Translations under genes and position numbers: made by a program
NCBI RefSeq assembly: GCF_028649455.1
Contig: NZ_JAQSIO010000004.1
Span: 310,001 to 374,000 of the forward strand
From: Curvibacter microcysteis
Lineage (GTDB): Bacteria; Pseudomonadota; Gammaproteobacteria; Burkholderiales; Burkholderiaceae_C
Length of the DNA: 64,000 nucleotides
Reading direction: 5' to 3'
The notes under the pieces: generated by a model
Seen by the model: the letters and a program-made list of their open reading frames with translations, nothing else
Told to the model about the DNA's origin: nothing
The model's database searches: none
Shown here: positions 9,673 to 19,229 of the stretch, one piece after another
Layout of the letters: every line of letters starts with the position of its first letter
Numbering within the stretch: position 1 is the first letter of the stretch

Positions 9673-10397
9673 CCACGCTCCCCGCCCCTACCCTGCCCCG
9701 CACCCGCATCAAAATCTGCGGCCTGACCCGTGAAGAAGACCTGGACGCCGTCGTCGCCAGCGGTGCCGACGCGGTGGGCTTTGTGCTCTATCCCCCCAGC
9801 CCGCGCTACGTCAGCCCCGCACGCGCGGCTGAATTGGCCCGCCGCCTGCCGGCCTTTGTCAGCCCGGTGCTGCTGTTCGTGAACAGCCCCGCCGCCGAGG
9901 TTGAGGCCGCCTGCGCGCAGGTGCCGGGTGCGGTGATCCAATTCCACGGTGACGAAAGCCCAGCCCAATGCGCGCAAACTGCCGCTTTGGGTCAACGCCC
10001 TTGGCTGCGGGCCGCCCGAATTCCCCTCGGTTCGGATGCCCCGGCCTTTGACCTCGTAAAATACGCAGCTGATTACAAGGAAGCCCGCGCCATCCTGCTA
10101 GACGCCCATGTGGACGGCTACGGAGGCGGCGGCAAAACATTCAATTGGTCACTCCTGCCTCCAAGCGTCAACTCTCACCTCGTTTTGTCTGGTGGACTCA
10201 CGCCTGCAAACGTGACCGATGGCATTTTGCAAGTGCGGCCCCGGGGCTGGTCCCTGGCCGTTGACGTGAGCTCGGGGGTCGAGGTGTCCAAGGGCATCAA
10301 GTCTCCCGAAAAGATCTTCCAGTTCGTCGCCGCCGTGCGTGCCGCGGACGAACAGCTTGCTAAGGCTTCTTCCCATGTTCAGTTACCAACAACCTGA
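9669..10397 (+). CDS. trpF: Phosphoribosylanthranilate isomerase
   Basis: TrpF catalyses the Amadori rearrangement of N-(5'-phosphoribosyl)anthranilate in tryptophan synthesis. The 242-residue (beta/alpha)8 protein has the general base Cys17 in [12 protein letters not shown], the general acid Asp in [13 protein letters not shown], and a phosphate-binding [10 protein letters not shown] followed by VDVSSGVE. The start overlaps the truA stop by 4 bases. The 3' end overlaps the trpB start by 23 bases, so expression is probably translationally coupled. Codon use at about 10050-10210 is less GC-rich than the rest of the gene, without a visible consequence. Confidence 0.96.
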   Translation: MTTLPAPTLPRTRIKICGLTREEDLDAVVASGADAVGFVLYPPSPRYVSPARAAELARRLPAFVSPVLLFVNSPAAEVEAACAQVPGAVIQFHGDESPAQCAQTAALGQRPWLRAARIPLGSDAPAFDLVKYAADYKEARAILLDAHVDGYGGGGKTFNWSLLPPSVNSHLVLSGGLTPANVTDGILQVRPRGWSLAVDVSSGVEVSKGIKSPEKIFQFVAAVRAADEQLAKASSHVQLPTT

Positions 10398-11658
10398 CCC
10401 CAGCGGTCACTTCGGCATTTACGGCGGCAGTTTTGCCAGCGAAACCCTGACCCATGCGCTGGTCGAGTTGCGCGAGGCGTATGCCAAATACCAGCACGAC
10501 CCGGCCTTCCAAGAAGAATTCCGCTATGAGCTGGCCCACTTCGTGGGTCGCCCCTCACCGGTCTACCACGCGGCCCGCATGAGCCGTGAAATGGGCGGCG
10601 CGCAGATCTTCTTGAAGCGCGAGGACCTCAACCACACCGGTGCCCACAAGGTCAACAACACCATCGGCCAGGCCATGTTGGCCAAACGCATGGGCAAGCC
10701 CCGTGTGATCGCCGAAACCGGCGCTGGCCAGCACGGCGTGGCCACGGCCACGATCTGCGCACGCTATGGCCTGGAATGCGTGGTGTACATGGGCAGCGAA
10801 GACGTCAAGCGCCAAAGCCCCAACGTCTACCGCATGCACCTGTTGGGCGCCAAGGTGGTGCCGGTGGATTCGGGCAGCAAGACGCTCAAAGACGCGCTCA
10901 ACGAAGCCATGCGCGACTGGGTCACCAACGTCGAAAACACCTTCTACATCATCGGCACCGTGGCGGGCCCACACCCGTATCCGATGATGGTGCGCGACTT
11001 CCAGAGCGTGATCGGCGAAGAGTGCCTGACCCAAATGCCCTCGCTGTTCAAAGAACTGCACATGGCGGCGGAGCAGCCCGACGCGGTGATCGCCTGTGTG
11101 GGCGGTGGCAGCAATGCCATGGGCATCTTCCACCCCTACATCCCGCACGAGAAGACCCGCCTGATCGGCGTCGAAGCTGCGGGCGAAGGCCTGGACAGCG
11201 GCAAGCACTCGGCTTCGCTGCAGAAAGGCAGCCCGGGTGTGCTGCACGGCAACCGCACCTACATCCTGCAAAACGAGCACGGCCAGATCACCGAGACGCA
11301 CAGCGTCAGCGCCGGCCTGGACTACCCCGGTGTGGGCCCCGAGCACGCCTACCTGAAGGACATTGGCCGCGCCGAGTACGTGGGCGTGACCGACAGCGAA
11401 GCCCTGCAGGCCTTCCACTACCTGTGCCGCACCGAAGGCATCATCCCTGCGCTCGAATCGAGCCATGCTGTGGCCTACGCCATGAAGCTGGCCAAGACCA
11501 TGCGGGCGGATCAGTCGATCCTGGTCAACCTCTCGGGCCGTGGCGACAAGGACATCGGCACCGTGGCCGACCTGAGCCAAGCTGAATTCTTCTGCCGCCC
11601 CAGCTGCCGCGGCCAATCCGTCAAAGGCGCCGAACACGCCATGCAGGTGATCCGATGA
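10375..11658 (+). CDS. trpB: Tryptophan synthase beta chain
   Basis: TrpB condenses indole with serine in a PLP-dependent reaction. The protein begins [20 protein letters not shown] from ATG 10375. An in-frame GTG at 10339 would add 12 residues unlike the family. The PLP lysine is Lys92 in [13 protein letters not shown], and the phosphate-binding loop is GGGSNAMG. The 427-residue protein is about 30 longer than the enteric enzyme because of a C-terminal extension ([19 protein letters not shown]), which is normal in this bacterial group. It overlaps trpA by ATGA, as expected for subunits of one complex. Confidence 0.97.
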   Translation: MFSYQQPDPSGHFGIYGGSFASETLTHALVELREAYAKYQHDPAFQEEFRYELAHFVGRPSPVYHAARMSREMGGAQIFLKREDLNHTGAHKVNNTIGQAMLAKRMGKPRVIAETGAGQHGVATATICARYGLECVVYMGSEDVKRQSPNVYRMHLLGAKVVPVDSGSKTLKDALNEAMRDWVTNVENTFYIIGTVAGPHPYPMMVRDFQSVIGEECLTQMPSLFKELHMAAEQPDAVIACVGGGSNAMGIFHPYIPHEKTRLIGVEAAGEGLDSGKHSASLQKGSPGVLHGNRTYILQNEHGQITETHSVSAGLDYPGVGPEHAYLKDIGRAEYVGVTDSEALQAFHYLCRTEGIIPALESSHAVAYAMKLAKTMRADQSILVNLSGRGDKDIGTVADLSQAEFFCRPSCRGQSVKGAEHAMQVIR

Positions 11659-12473
11659 GCCGCATTCAATCCACCCTGGCTGCCCTGCAAGCACGCGGCC
11701 ACAAGGCCTTGATTCCTTACGTCACGGCCGGCTTTCCGCAGGCCGACATCACGCCCGACCTGATGCACACCATGGTGGCCTCGGGCGCGGACATCATCGA
11801 GCTGGGGGTCCCGTTTTCGGACCCCATGGCCGATGGTCCGGTGATCCAGCGTGCGGGCGAAAAAGCCCTGACCTACGGCATTAGCACCTCGCATGTGCTG
11901 GCCATGGTCAAGACCTTCCGCGAACGCGACAACAACACCCCCGTGGTGCTGATGGGCTACGCCAACCCGGTCGAATGCTATGACCTGAAGCATGGCGCCA
12001 ACGCCTTCATCCGCGATGCCGCGGCGGCGGGCGTGGACGGTGTGCTGATCGTCGACTACCCGCCTGAGGAATGCCGTGATTTCGCGGCCCGCCTCAAGGA
12101 CGCAGGCCTGGACCTGATCTTCCTGCTGGCCCCCACCAGCACGGACGAGCGCATTGCCCAAGTGGCCGAAGTGGCCACCGGCTACGTTTACTACGTTTCG
12201 CTCAAGGGCGTGACGGGTGCAGGCCACCTGGACACCGACGCAGTCGAGGCCGCGCTGCCCCGCATCCGCCGGCATGTCAAAATCCCGGTGGGCGTGGGCT
12301 TCGGCATCCGCGATGCCCAAACCGCTGTGGCCGTGTCCCGCGTCGCTGACGCGGTGGTCATTGGCAGCAAGATCATCCAGCTGATCGAAGATCTCCCGCG
12401 CGAACAAGCGCTGGCCGCCTGCGGCGCTTTCCTGAGCGAGATCCGATCGGCATTGAACCAAAGCCAGGCCTGA
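11655..12473 (+). CDS. trpA: Tryptophan synthase alpha chain
   Basis: TrpA cleaves indole-3-glycerol phosphate and channels indole to TrpB. The 272-residue protein retains the catalytic pair Glu49 ([13 protein letters not shown]) and Asp60 ([10 protein letters not shown]), at the same numbers as in the Salmonella enzyme. The phosphate-binding GVGFGIRD loop is near 212. It overlaps trpB by 4 bases and is followed 26 bases on by accD, an arrangement conserved in many betaproteobacteria. Confidence 0.97.
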   Translation: MSRIQSTLAALQARGHKALIPYVTAGFPQADITPDLMHTMVASGADIIELGVPFSDPMADGPVIQRAGEKALTYGISTSHVLAMVKTFRERDNNTPVVLMGYANPVECYDLKHGANAFIRDAAAAGVDGVLIVDYPPEECRDFAARLKDAGLDLIFLLAPTSTDERIAQVAEVATGYVYYVSLKGVTGAGHLDTDAVEAALPRIRRHVKIPVGVGFGIRDAQTAVAVSRVADAVVIGSKIIQLIEDLPREQALAACGAFLSEIRSALNQSQA

Positions 12474-12499
12474 CCCGGCCTGGCACCAAGGAGAAAAGC

Positions 12500-13372
12500 A
12501 TGAGCTGGCTCGAAAAACTGCTTCCGGCAAAGATCCAACACACCGACCCCAGCGAGCGCCGCAGCGTGCCCGAAGGCCTGTGGATCAAATGCCCCAGCTG
12601 TGAGAACGTTCTCTACAAAACCGATCTGGAGCACAACCAGAACGTCTGCCCCACCTGCGGCCACCACCACCGCATCGGGGCCCGAGCCCGCTTGAATGCC
12701 TTCCTGGACGCCGAAGGCCGCTACGAAATCGGCCAGGAAGTCATCCCGGTCGACGCCCTGAAGTTCAAGGACAGCCGCAAGTACCCCGAGCGCCTCAAAG
12801 AAGCGCTTGAGAACACCGGCGAGACCGATGCCCTGGTCGTCATGGGCGGTGCTGTGCACAGCATCAACCTGGTGGCCGCCTGCTTTGAGTTCGATTTCAT
12901 GGGGGGGTCGATGGGCTCCGTGGTCGGCGAGCGCTTTGTGCGCGGCGTCGAAAACGCCATTGAGCAAAAAGTGCCTTTTGTCTGCTTCACCGCCACCGGC
13001 GGCGCGCGCATGCAAGAAGGCCTGCTGTCCCTGATGCAGATGGCCAAGACCAATGCGGCCCTGACCCGCCTGGCCAAGAAGGGCCTGCCCTACATCAGCG
13101 TGCTGACCGATCCGACCATGGGCGGCGTCAGCGCGGGCTTTGCCTTCGTGGGTGACATCGTGATCGCTGAACCCAAGGCCTTGATTGGCTTTGCGGGCCC
13201 GCGCGTGATCGAATCCACCGTGCGCGTGACGCTGCCGGAGGGTTTCCAACGCGCCGAGTTCCTGCAAACCAAGGGGGCCGTCGACTTCATTTGCGACCGC
13301 CGTGAGCTGCGCAAGACCGTGGCCAGCGCCCTGGCCATGCTGCAGCGCCAGCCCGCTGACGCCGTGCTCTGA
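12500..13372 (+). CDS. accD: Acetyl-CoA carboxylase carboxyltransferase subunit beta
   Basis: AccD is half of the carboxyltransferase that makes malonyl-CoA, the first committed step of fatty-acid synthesis. The 290-residue protein has the N-terminal zinc ribbon with Cys31, Cys34, Cys50 and Cys53 (CPSC...CPTC). The crotonase-like carboxyltransferase domain includes [12 protein letters not shown] and [18 protein letters not shown] ribosome-binding site precedes the ATG. A terminator follows 19 bases after the stop, so the truA-trpFBA-accD unit probably ends here. Confidence 0.97.
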   Translation: MSWLEKLLPAKIQHTDPSERRSVPEGLWIKCPSCENVLYKTDLEHNQNVCPTCGHHHRIGARARLNAFLDAEGRYEIGQEVIPVDALKFKDSRKYPERLKEALENTGETDALVVMGGAVHSINLVAACFEFDFMGGSMGSVVGERFVRGVENAIEQKVPFVCFTATGGARMQEGLLSLMQMAKTNAALTRLAKKGLPYISVLTDPTMGGVSAGFAFVGDIVIAEPKALIGFAGPRVIESTVRVTLPEGFQRAEFLQTKGAVDFICDRRELRKTVASALAMLQRQPADAVL

Positions 13373-13391
13373 AGCAACAGAGCCCCACAAC

Positions 13392-13418
13392 AAAGGCCTT
13401 TCGGGGCCTTTTCTTTTG
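13392..13418 (+). terminator. Intrinsic terminator after accD
   Basis: AAAGGCC (13392-13398) pairs with GGCCTTT (13405-13411) around a 6-base loop and is followed by a T-rich tract (TTCTTTT). Confidence 0.85.
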
Positions 13419-13461
13419 GGCGTCACGGCCCCAGCAGTGACCTCCCCACGGGGCCCCCACC

Positions 13462-14820
13462 ATGACACCCACTCAGCCCAACGCATGCGCGGACGCCGCG
13501 CCGCTCGCCCCCACTTTTTGGCAAGCACTGCGGTACTGGCTCAAGCTGGGCTGCGTCAGCTTTGGCGGGCCGGCCGGACAGATCGCGCTGATGCATGAGG
13601 AACTGGTGGAGCGGCGGCGCTGGATCTCAGAGAAGCGCTTCCTGCATGCCCTCAACTACTGCATGTTGCTGCCCGGCCCCGAGGCGCAGCAACTGGCCAC
13701 CTACATGGGCTGGCTGCTGCACAAGCGTTGGGGCGGGCTGGTCGCGGGCGGCCTGTTCGTGCTGCCCTCCTTGCTGCTGCTGATCGTGTTGTCGGCGCTG
13801 TACATGCGCTTTGGTGACCTGCCTGCGGTCAGTGGGCTGCTGTACGGCATCAAGCCTGCGGTGATCGCCATCGTGCTGGCAGCCGCCTGGCGCATCGGCA
13901 GCCGCACCCTGAAGAACCGCCTGCTGCAAGGCATGGCAGTGCTGGCCTTTGTGGCGATTTTTGCACTGCAAGTGCCCTTCCCGGCCATCGTGCTGGTGGC
14001 CGCCGCGCTCGGTTGGCTGGGGGGCCGCTACGCACCGGGCGCCTTTGCCGTGGGCGGCGGACATGGCAGCGCCGCCAAGGCGCCGCCACGACGCGCACTG
14101 ATCGATGACGACACGCCCACACCGCCCCACGCACGCTTCGGTTGGGCCGGCTTTGGCCGGGTGTTGCTGGCGGGGCTGGCCTTGTGGAGCCTGGGCCTGG
14201 GCGCCTTGGTCGCGCTGCTGGGCTGGGAGGCCACGCTGACCCAAATGGGCTGGTTTTTCACCAAGGCGGCCTGGCTGACTTTTGGTGGCGCTTACGCGGT
14301 GCTGCCCTATGTGTTCCAGGGGGCGGTGGAGCACTACCAATGGCTGTCGCCGGCCCAAATGATGGACGGCCTGGCCCTCGGTGAAAGCACCCCAGGACCG
14401 CTGATCATCGTGGTGTCCTACGTCGGCTTTGTCGGGGCCTGGAACCAGGCGCTGTATGGCCCCGAGGCTTTGCTGCTGGCCGGGGTGGCCGGGGCTTGCG
14501 TGGTGACCTTTTTCACCTTCCTGCCCTCTTTCATCTTCATCTTCCTGGGCGGACCGTTCATTGAATCCACCCACGGCAAGCTGGGCTTCACCGCACCCCT
14601 GACCGGCATCACGGCGGCGGTGGTGGGGGTGATCCTGAACCTGGCCTTGTTCTTTGCCTGGCATGCCCTCTGGCCTCAGGGCTGGGCGGGACCCTTCGAG
14701 TGGCCTGCCGCCTTGATCGCGGTGCTGGCACTGGTGGCCCTGGTGCGACTCAAAAGCCATGTGATGGCCGTGGTGGCCGGCGCAGCACTGGCCGGCTTGG
14801 CCGTCTGGGCGCTGCGCTGA
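13462..14820 (+). CDS. chrA: Chromate transporter, CHR family
   Basis: This 452-residue polytopic inner-membrane protein has two homologous CHR halves, the long-chain ChrA form. The first half carries VSFGGPAGQIALMHEELV and NYCMLLPGPEAQQLATYMGW. The second carries the equivalents LTFGGAYAVLPYVFQGAV and LGESTPGPLIIVVSYVGF. ChrA proteins export chromate, driven by the proton-motive force, and can give chromate resistance; some act on sulfate-like anions. There is no adjacent chrB or other resistance gene, so it stands alone between accD and a YggT gene. The substrate is inferred from family only. Confidence 0.9.
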   Translation: MTPTQPNACADAAPLAPTFWQALRYWLKLGCVSFGGPAGQIALMHEELVERRRWISEKRFLHALNYCMLLPGPEAQQLATYMGWLLHKRWGGLVAGGLFVLPSLLLLIVLSALYMRFGDLPAVSGLLYGIKPAVIAIVLAAAWRIGSRTLKNRLLQGMAVLAFVAIFALQVPFPAIVLVAAALGWLGGRYAPGAFAVGGGHGSAAKAPPRRALIDDDTPTPPHARFGWAGFGRVLLAGLALWSLGLGALVALLGWEATLTQMGWFFTKAAWLTFGGAYAVLPYVFQGAVEHYQWLSPAQMMDGLALGESTPGPLIIVVSYVGFVGAWNQALYGPEALLLAGVAGACVVTFFTFLPSFIFIFLGGPFIESTHGKLGFTAPLTGITAAVVGVILNLALFFAWHALWPQGWAGPFEWPAALIAVLALVALVRLKSHVMAVVAGAALAGLAVWALR

Positions 14821-14835
14821 AGCGCCCCAGGGGTG

Positions 14836-15405
14836 TCAGAACCCCGGGCCTTGAAACCCCATCAACACCGCGCTCTGCACATTGGCCAAGACCATCAAAC
14901 CAATATTGAGCGCCACCAGCAAGGCCAGCGGCGCCAGGTCCACCCCACCCACCAGCGGAATCAAGCGCCGGAACGGCCGCAGCAAGGGGTCGCACAGACG
15001 CGCCAGCAGGTCGTACACCGGGCTGTGCGTCTGCACCCAGGACATGATGGAAAAAACAATCACCAGCCCGGTCAGCCCCGTCAGCGTCAGGCGCAGCAGG
15101 CCAAACAAGGCCAAGACCAGCACGCTCACGGGGCTGGTGTGCATGCCCAACAGCAGCCACAGCAGCAGGTACTGCAGCAGCTCGACCAAAAAGGCCCCCA
15201 GCACGCTGGACAGGTCCCAACGCCCCACGGCAGGCACCACCCGGCGCAGCGGCATCACCAGCCAGTCCGACAAGGCAAACACCAGTCGGCCAATGGGGTT
15301 GCCAAAGGGCACACGCTGGCGTTGCATGTAGCAGCGCAGCAAACAGGCGCCGCCCACCAGGCCGGCCAGGACGTCGAGCAAAAACGAGGCAATTTGGTAA
15401 AGCAT
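14836..15405 (-). CDS. YggT family integral membrane protein
   Basis: The 189-residue protein starts at ATG 15405 (MLYQIASFLLDVLAGLVGG). It holds two YggT repeats, each a pair of hydrophobic segments joined by an amphipathic stretch (SDWLVMPLRRVVP and CDPLLRPFRRLIP). Longer upstream frames exist but have hydrophilic, atypical sequence and were not used. YggT proteins are small inner-membrane proteins of poorly known role, linked in some bacteria to osmotic tolerance or cell division. The gene converges with chrA and diverges from lysS. Confidence 0.85.
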   Translation of the reverse strand: MLYQIASFLLDVLAGLVGGACLLRCYMQRQRVPFGNPIGRLVFALSDWLVMPLRRVVPAVGRWDLSSVLGAFLVELLQYLLLWLLLGMHTSPVSVLVLALFGLLRLTLTGLTGLVIVFSIMSWVQTHSPVYDLLARLCDPLLRPFRRLIPLVGGVDLAPLALLVALNIGLMVLANVQSAVLMGFQGPGF

Positions 15406-15629
15406 GATCCGGGCACCCTCCATCGCGGCGAGCAGTGCCACGTCGGCGCCATTATCGGGCGGATGGCCCTGGCCACAGCCCAGCCCTGAGGCCTCTTCTG
15501 CGGACTTTCTGCGCCTCATCAGCACCGGGACGCCCCAGGGGCGCGGCAAAAAACTAAAATAGGCGGTTTGGCCACGCTGTGGCCCCACTTCCCGGACCTT
15601 TCCAGAGCCGGTCACCGACCCTTTTGCCC

Positions 15630-17171
15630 ATGTCTGACAACCAACACGCCACGCCAGCCCACGCAGCCTCCGCCCAGGACGACAACCAGTTGATCGCCGA
15701 ACGCCGCGAAAAGCTCAAAGCGCTGCGCGAAGCCCAGGCACGCGGCGAAGGCGTGGCCTTCCCGAACGACTTCAAGCCCGGCCACCACGCCGATGCCCTG
15801 CACGCCGCCTACGGCCACTCCGAGGCCGAAGGCCTGGAAGCCCAACCCGTCACCGTCAGCGTGGCCGGCCGCATGATGCTCAAGCGCGTCATGGGCAAGG
15901 CCAGCTTTGCCACCGTGCAAGACAGCACTGGCCGCATCCAGCTCTACGTGACGCGCGACGCCATGGGCGACGAGGCCTATGCCGCTTTCAAGCACTGGGA
16001 CCTGGGTGACATCGTGGGCGCTGTGGGCACGCTGTTCAAGACCAAGACGGGCGAGTTGTCGATCAAGATCACGCAGCTGCGCCTGCTGACCAAGAGCCTG
16101 CGCCCGCTGCCGGACAAGTTCCACGGCATGAGCGACCAGGAACAAAAGTACCGCCAACGCTACGTCGACCTGATCACCGACGAACACGCCCGCAAGCGTT
16201 TTGCAGCGCGCAGCAAGGCGGTCAGCGGCATCCGTGAATTCATGGTGCAGCACGGCTTCCTGGAAGTCGAAACCCCCATGTTGCACCCCATCCCGGGCGG
16301 CGCCAATGCCAAGCCGTTTGTGACCCACCACAACGCGCTGGACCAAGAGATGTACCTGCGCATCGCGCCGGAGCTCTACCTCAAGCGCCTGGTGGTCGGT
16401 GGCTTCGAGCGCGTGTTCGAAATCAACCGCAATTTCCGCAACGAAGGCATCTCGGTGCGCCACAACCCCGAGTTCACGATGATGGAGTTCTATGCGGCCT
16501 ACTGGAACTACCAGGACCTCATGGGCTTCACCGAAGCCCTCATCCGCGACGCTGCCCAAAAGGCCGTGGGCACGCTGCAGCTGACCTACCAAGGCAAGCC
16601 GGTGGACCTGGCCCAGCCCTTCGAGCACCTGACCATCCGCGAAGCCATCATCAAGCACACGGCGGACGCTCAAGTGGACGACGCGGCCTGGCTGATCCAG
16701 AACCTCAAGAAGCTGGGCATGAACGAGGAGAAGAACAAGCTCTCCACGCGCAGCCTGGCCAGCCTGCAGGTGCTGTTCTTTGAAGAAACCGTGGAAGAAA
16801 AGCTGTGGCAGCCCACCTTCATCATGGAGCACCCGACCGAAATCTCCCCGCTGGCCCGCGCCAACGACGCCCGCCCCGAAGTGACAGAGCGCTTTGAGCT
16901 CTACATCACCGGCCGCGAATTCGGCAACGGCTTCTCCGAGCTGAACGACGCCGAAGAGCAAGCTGCGCGCTTCCACGCCCAGGTGGCCGCCAAGGACAGC
17001 GGCGACGACGAAGCCATGTTCTACGACCACGACTTCGTTCGCGCCCTGGAATACGGCCTGCCGCCCACCGGTGGCTGCGGCATCGGCATCGACCGTTTCA
17101 TGATGCTGCTGACCGACAGCCCCAGCATCCGCGACGTGATCTTGTTCCCGGCCTTGCGCCGCGAGGGCTGA
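15630..17171 (+). CDS. lysS: Lysyl-tRNA synthetase, class II
   Basis: LysS charges tRNA-Lys with lysine. The start was set at ATG 15630 ([29 protein letters not shown]); an upstream in-frame start gives atypical sequence. The 513-residue protein has the N-terminal OB-fold anticodon-binding domain ([23 protein letters not shown]), motif 2 ([20 protein letters not shown]), and motif 3 ([20 protein letters not shown]) near the C-terminus. Length matches bacterial LysS (about 500-515). Confidence 0.97.
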   Translation: MSDNQHATPAHAASAQDDNQLIAERREKLKALREAQARGEGVAFPNDFKPGHHADALHAAYGHSEAEGLEAQPVTVSVAGRMMLKRVMGKASFATVQDSTGRIQLYVTRDAMGDEAYAAFKHWDLGDIVGAVGTLFKTKTGELSIKITQLRLLTKSLRPLPDKFHGMSDQEQKYRQRYVDLITDEHARKRFAARSKAVSGIREFMVQHGFLEVETPMLHPIPGGANAKPFVTHHNALDQEMYLRIAPELYLKRLVVGGFERVFEINRNFRNEGISVRHNPEFTMMEFYAAYWNYQDLMGFTEALIRDAAQKAVGTLQLTYQGKPVDLAQPFEHLTIREAIIKHTADAQVDDAAWLIQNLKKLGMNEEKNKLSTRSLASLQVLFFEETVEEKLWQPTFIMEHPTEISPLARANDARPEVTERFELYITGREFGNGFSELNDAEEQAARFHAQVAAKDSGDDEAMFYDHDFVRALEYGLPPTGGCGIGIDRFMMLLTDSPSIRDVILFPALRREG

Positions 17172-17183
17172 GCCCCCAGCCCC

Positions 17184-17221
17184 CACACGAGCATGTCCGG
17201 TAAAAAAGACAGGCTCGTGTG
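17184..17221. repeat. Long hairpin between lysS and the PleD-like gene
   Basis: CACACGAGC (17184-17192) pairs perfectly with GCTCGTGTG (17213-17221). Within the loop TGTC (17194-17197) pairs with GACA (17208-17211), leaving an A-rich apex. The structure could terminate lysS, but no T tract follows on the plus strand. Confidence 0.5.
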
Positions 17222-17316
17222 AAAAGCACGGGGTTCACCTCGGAATTTGACGTGACAAGCCGGGAATTCAGCCTAGCATTGCGTTCTTTGAACGATTGCT
17301 TGAAGCGAGATCGACC

Positions 17317-18312
17317 ATGCCCCTCTCCTACGGAAGCCCGTTCACCGTGCTGGTCGTGGATGACCAAGAAGCCATTCGCTCGGCCTTGACCCTGGAGTTG
17401 CGCCAAGTCGGTGTGCAAACCGTGTGGCAAGCCGGTTCGGCCGAAGAAGCGTTGGCGGTGTTTGCCAGCAAGCGCCCGGACCTGGTGCTGTTGGATATCC
17501 GCATGCCGGGCCACGATGGCTACTGGACGGCGCAAAAGATCCGCGATCTGGAACCGGGCAACTGGACGCCCATCATTTTTCTGTCCGGCATGGACCGCGA
17601 CGAAGACCTTTGGCGCGGCATCGAAGCCGGCGGTGATGACTACCTGGTCAAACCCGTGACGCCGACCGTGCTGGCCGCCAAGCTGCGCGCCATGCAGCGC
17701 CTGCTGGGCATGCAGCGCCGCCTGGTGGCAGTGACCGAAGAGCTGAACCTGGCCAACCAAAAGCTCAACGAGCTGGTCGAGCGCGATCCCTTGACTGGCC
17801 TGGTGAACCGGCGCGGCCTAGACCGCTTGCTCTACACCGAGATCCGCCAGGCCAAACGCGACCACAAGCCACTGACCCTGATGCTGTGCGACATTGATCA
17901 CTTCAAGCGCTACAACGACAGCCTGGGCCACGTGGAAGGCGATGTGTGCCTGCAAAAAATCTCGTCGATGCTGAACCATATCTGCAAGCGCCCCTCCGAC
18001 GTGGCCGCCCGCTACGGCGGCGAGGAGTTTGCGCTGATCCTGCCCGACACGCCCAAATCCGGCGCGATGACGTTCGCGCGCGCCCTGACCCAAATGCTGC
18101 GCAGCCTCGATCTGGCGCACCCGGATTCACCCACCGCCCCCTTGGTGACACTGTCTGGCGGCATCACCACCTGCCTGCCCGATGAGGGCACCAGCCCGGA
18201 GACCATGATCATGCGGGCCGACGAGGCGCTCTACGCCGCCAAGGCCCAGGGCCGCAACCGCTTTTTCAGCTTCGAGTTCCAGCTCGACAGCATCGAGCAA
18301 CTGCAAGGCTGA
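17317..18312 (+). CDS. PleD-like response regulator with GGDEF diguanylate cyclase domain
   Basis: The 331-residue cytoplasmic protein has a receiver domain (residues about 9-128) with the acidic pocket DD15-16, phospho-acceptor Asp60 (LVLLDIRMPG) and Lys112 (DDYLVKPVTP). A short helical linker leads into a GGDEF domain (about 155-325). The active-site motif is RYGGEEF (234-238). An intact inhibitory I-site, Arg225-x-x-Asp228, sits five residues before it. Phosphorylation should drive dimerisation and synthesis of cyclic di-GMP, with product feedback at the I-site. No sensor kinase is adjacent, so it is an orphan regulator. The start is ATG 17317; a TTG at 17296 is less likely. Confidence 0.92.
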   Translation: MPLSYGSPFTVLVVDDQEAIRSALTLELRQVGVQTVWQAGSAEEALAVFASKRPDLVLLDIRMPGHDGYWTAQKIRDLEPGNWTPIIFLSGMDRDEDLWRGIEAGGDDYLVKPVTPTVLAAKLRAMQRLLGMQRRLVAVTEELNLANQKLNELVERDPLTGLVNRRGLDRLLYTEIRQAKRDHKPLTLMLCDIDHFKRYNDSLGHVEGDVCLQKISSMLNHICKRPSDVAARYGGEEFALILPDTPKSGAMTFARALTQMLRSLDLAHPDSPTAPLVTLSGGITTCLPDEGTSPETMIMRADEALYAAKAQGRNRFFSFEFQLDSIEQLQG

Positions 18313-18350
18313 GGCCCAGCGGCCGGGCTGGCAGAGGCGCCCTGTGCGTT

Positions 18351-19166
18351 TCAGTCGGTGAAGCGGGCACGGACCTGGCCCAGCACACCGAAATCGGCCA
18401 GCACTTCGTCGCCAGCCACAATCTCCAGCGGCGGCATGCACGTGCCGGTGGTGACGAATTGCCCCGCCGCCAGGGGCACCCCCAGGCTGGACAGCTCTTG
18501 CACCAACCAAGTCAGGGCACGCCGAGGGTCGCCCAGCACATTGGCCCCCAGGCCCGCGCGTTCATAACGGCGTGACGCGCCCACCACCTGTGCCTGCACC
18601 GCGTGCTGAGACAGGTCCAGGGCGCGCCAATCGGCGCTCACCTGCGGGCCCAGGACAAACTCATGGGCGCAGGCGTTGTCGGCAATGAGCTTCGCTTCAC
18701 CCGCGTGCACAAAGTCAGCCCAGCGCGAGTTGGGCACTTCCAGGCCCAGGAACAAGGCGTCCACTGCGGCCATCACCTCGTCTTGGGCATAGGCCGTCGC
18801 CCGCGGGGGCAAGTCCCCCCCCAGGCGGAAGACAAACTCAGGCTCGGCCACGGCCATGCGGTTCGCCTGCATCGACAGGCTGGCGCCGTCCGGGTGAACC
18901 CGCTCGGCGAGCAAGCGTCCCGCCATAGGGCCGCTGACACCAATGTGGCGCTGGCCGGCCTCGCTGGTCGCAGCGATCTTCCAGCCTGCAACAGACTTCG
19001 GGCTGGCCTGCCGCGCCAAAGCAGCCTGCACGGCATAGCCCTGCACGCGGTCGACCGGAGCACCCGAAGCCTGAAGCTCAGCAGGCCAGGCCATCAGCGG
19101 CTGACCGCTGTGCCAATGGGCCAGCAAAACCTGGGCGGCTTGTTCGCTGCGGACAGAACTGGGCAT
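18351..19166 (-). CDS. 2-keto-4-pentenoate hydratase-like protein
   Basis: The 271-residue protein belongs to the fumarylacetoacetate hydrolase / 2-hydroxypentadienoate hydratase (MhpD) superfamily. Evidence is KIAATSEAGQRHIGVSGPMAGRL, the metal-ligand segment AEPEFVFRLGGDLPPR, a Glu-containing LFLGLEVPNSRW, and IADNACAHEFVLGP. Members add water to 2-hydroxy-2,4-dienoates in aromatic meta-cleavage pathways, using a divalent metal. The start ATG 19166 has a good GGAGGTG ribosome-binding site. There is no other meta-cleavage gene nearby, so the actual substrate is unknown. It is convergent with the PleD-like gene and upstream of nothing obvious. Confidence 0.82.
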   Translation of the reverse strand: MPSSVRSEQAAQVLLAHWHSGQPLMAWPAELQASGAPVDRVQGYAVQAALARQASPKSVAGWKIAATSEAGQRHIGVSGPMAGRLLAERVHPDGASLSMQANRMAVAEPEFVFRLGGDLPPRATAYAQDEVMAAVDALFLGLEVPNSRWADFVHAGEAKLIADNACAHEFVLGPQVSADWRALDLSQHAVQAQVVGASRRYERAGLGANVLGDPRRALTWLVQELSSLGVPLAAGQFVTTGTCMPPLEIVAGDEVLADFGVLGQVRARFTD

Positions 19167-19229
19167 GGGGCACCTCCAAAAATCAAGGACCTTTGACGGG
19201 AGCGCCGGCGCAGCCCCCAAAAACAAGGC

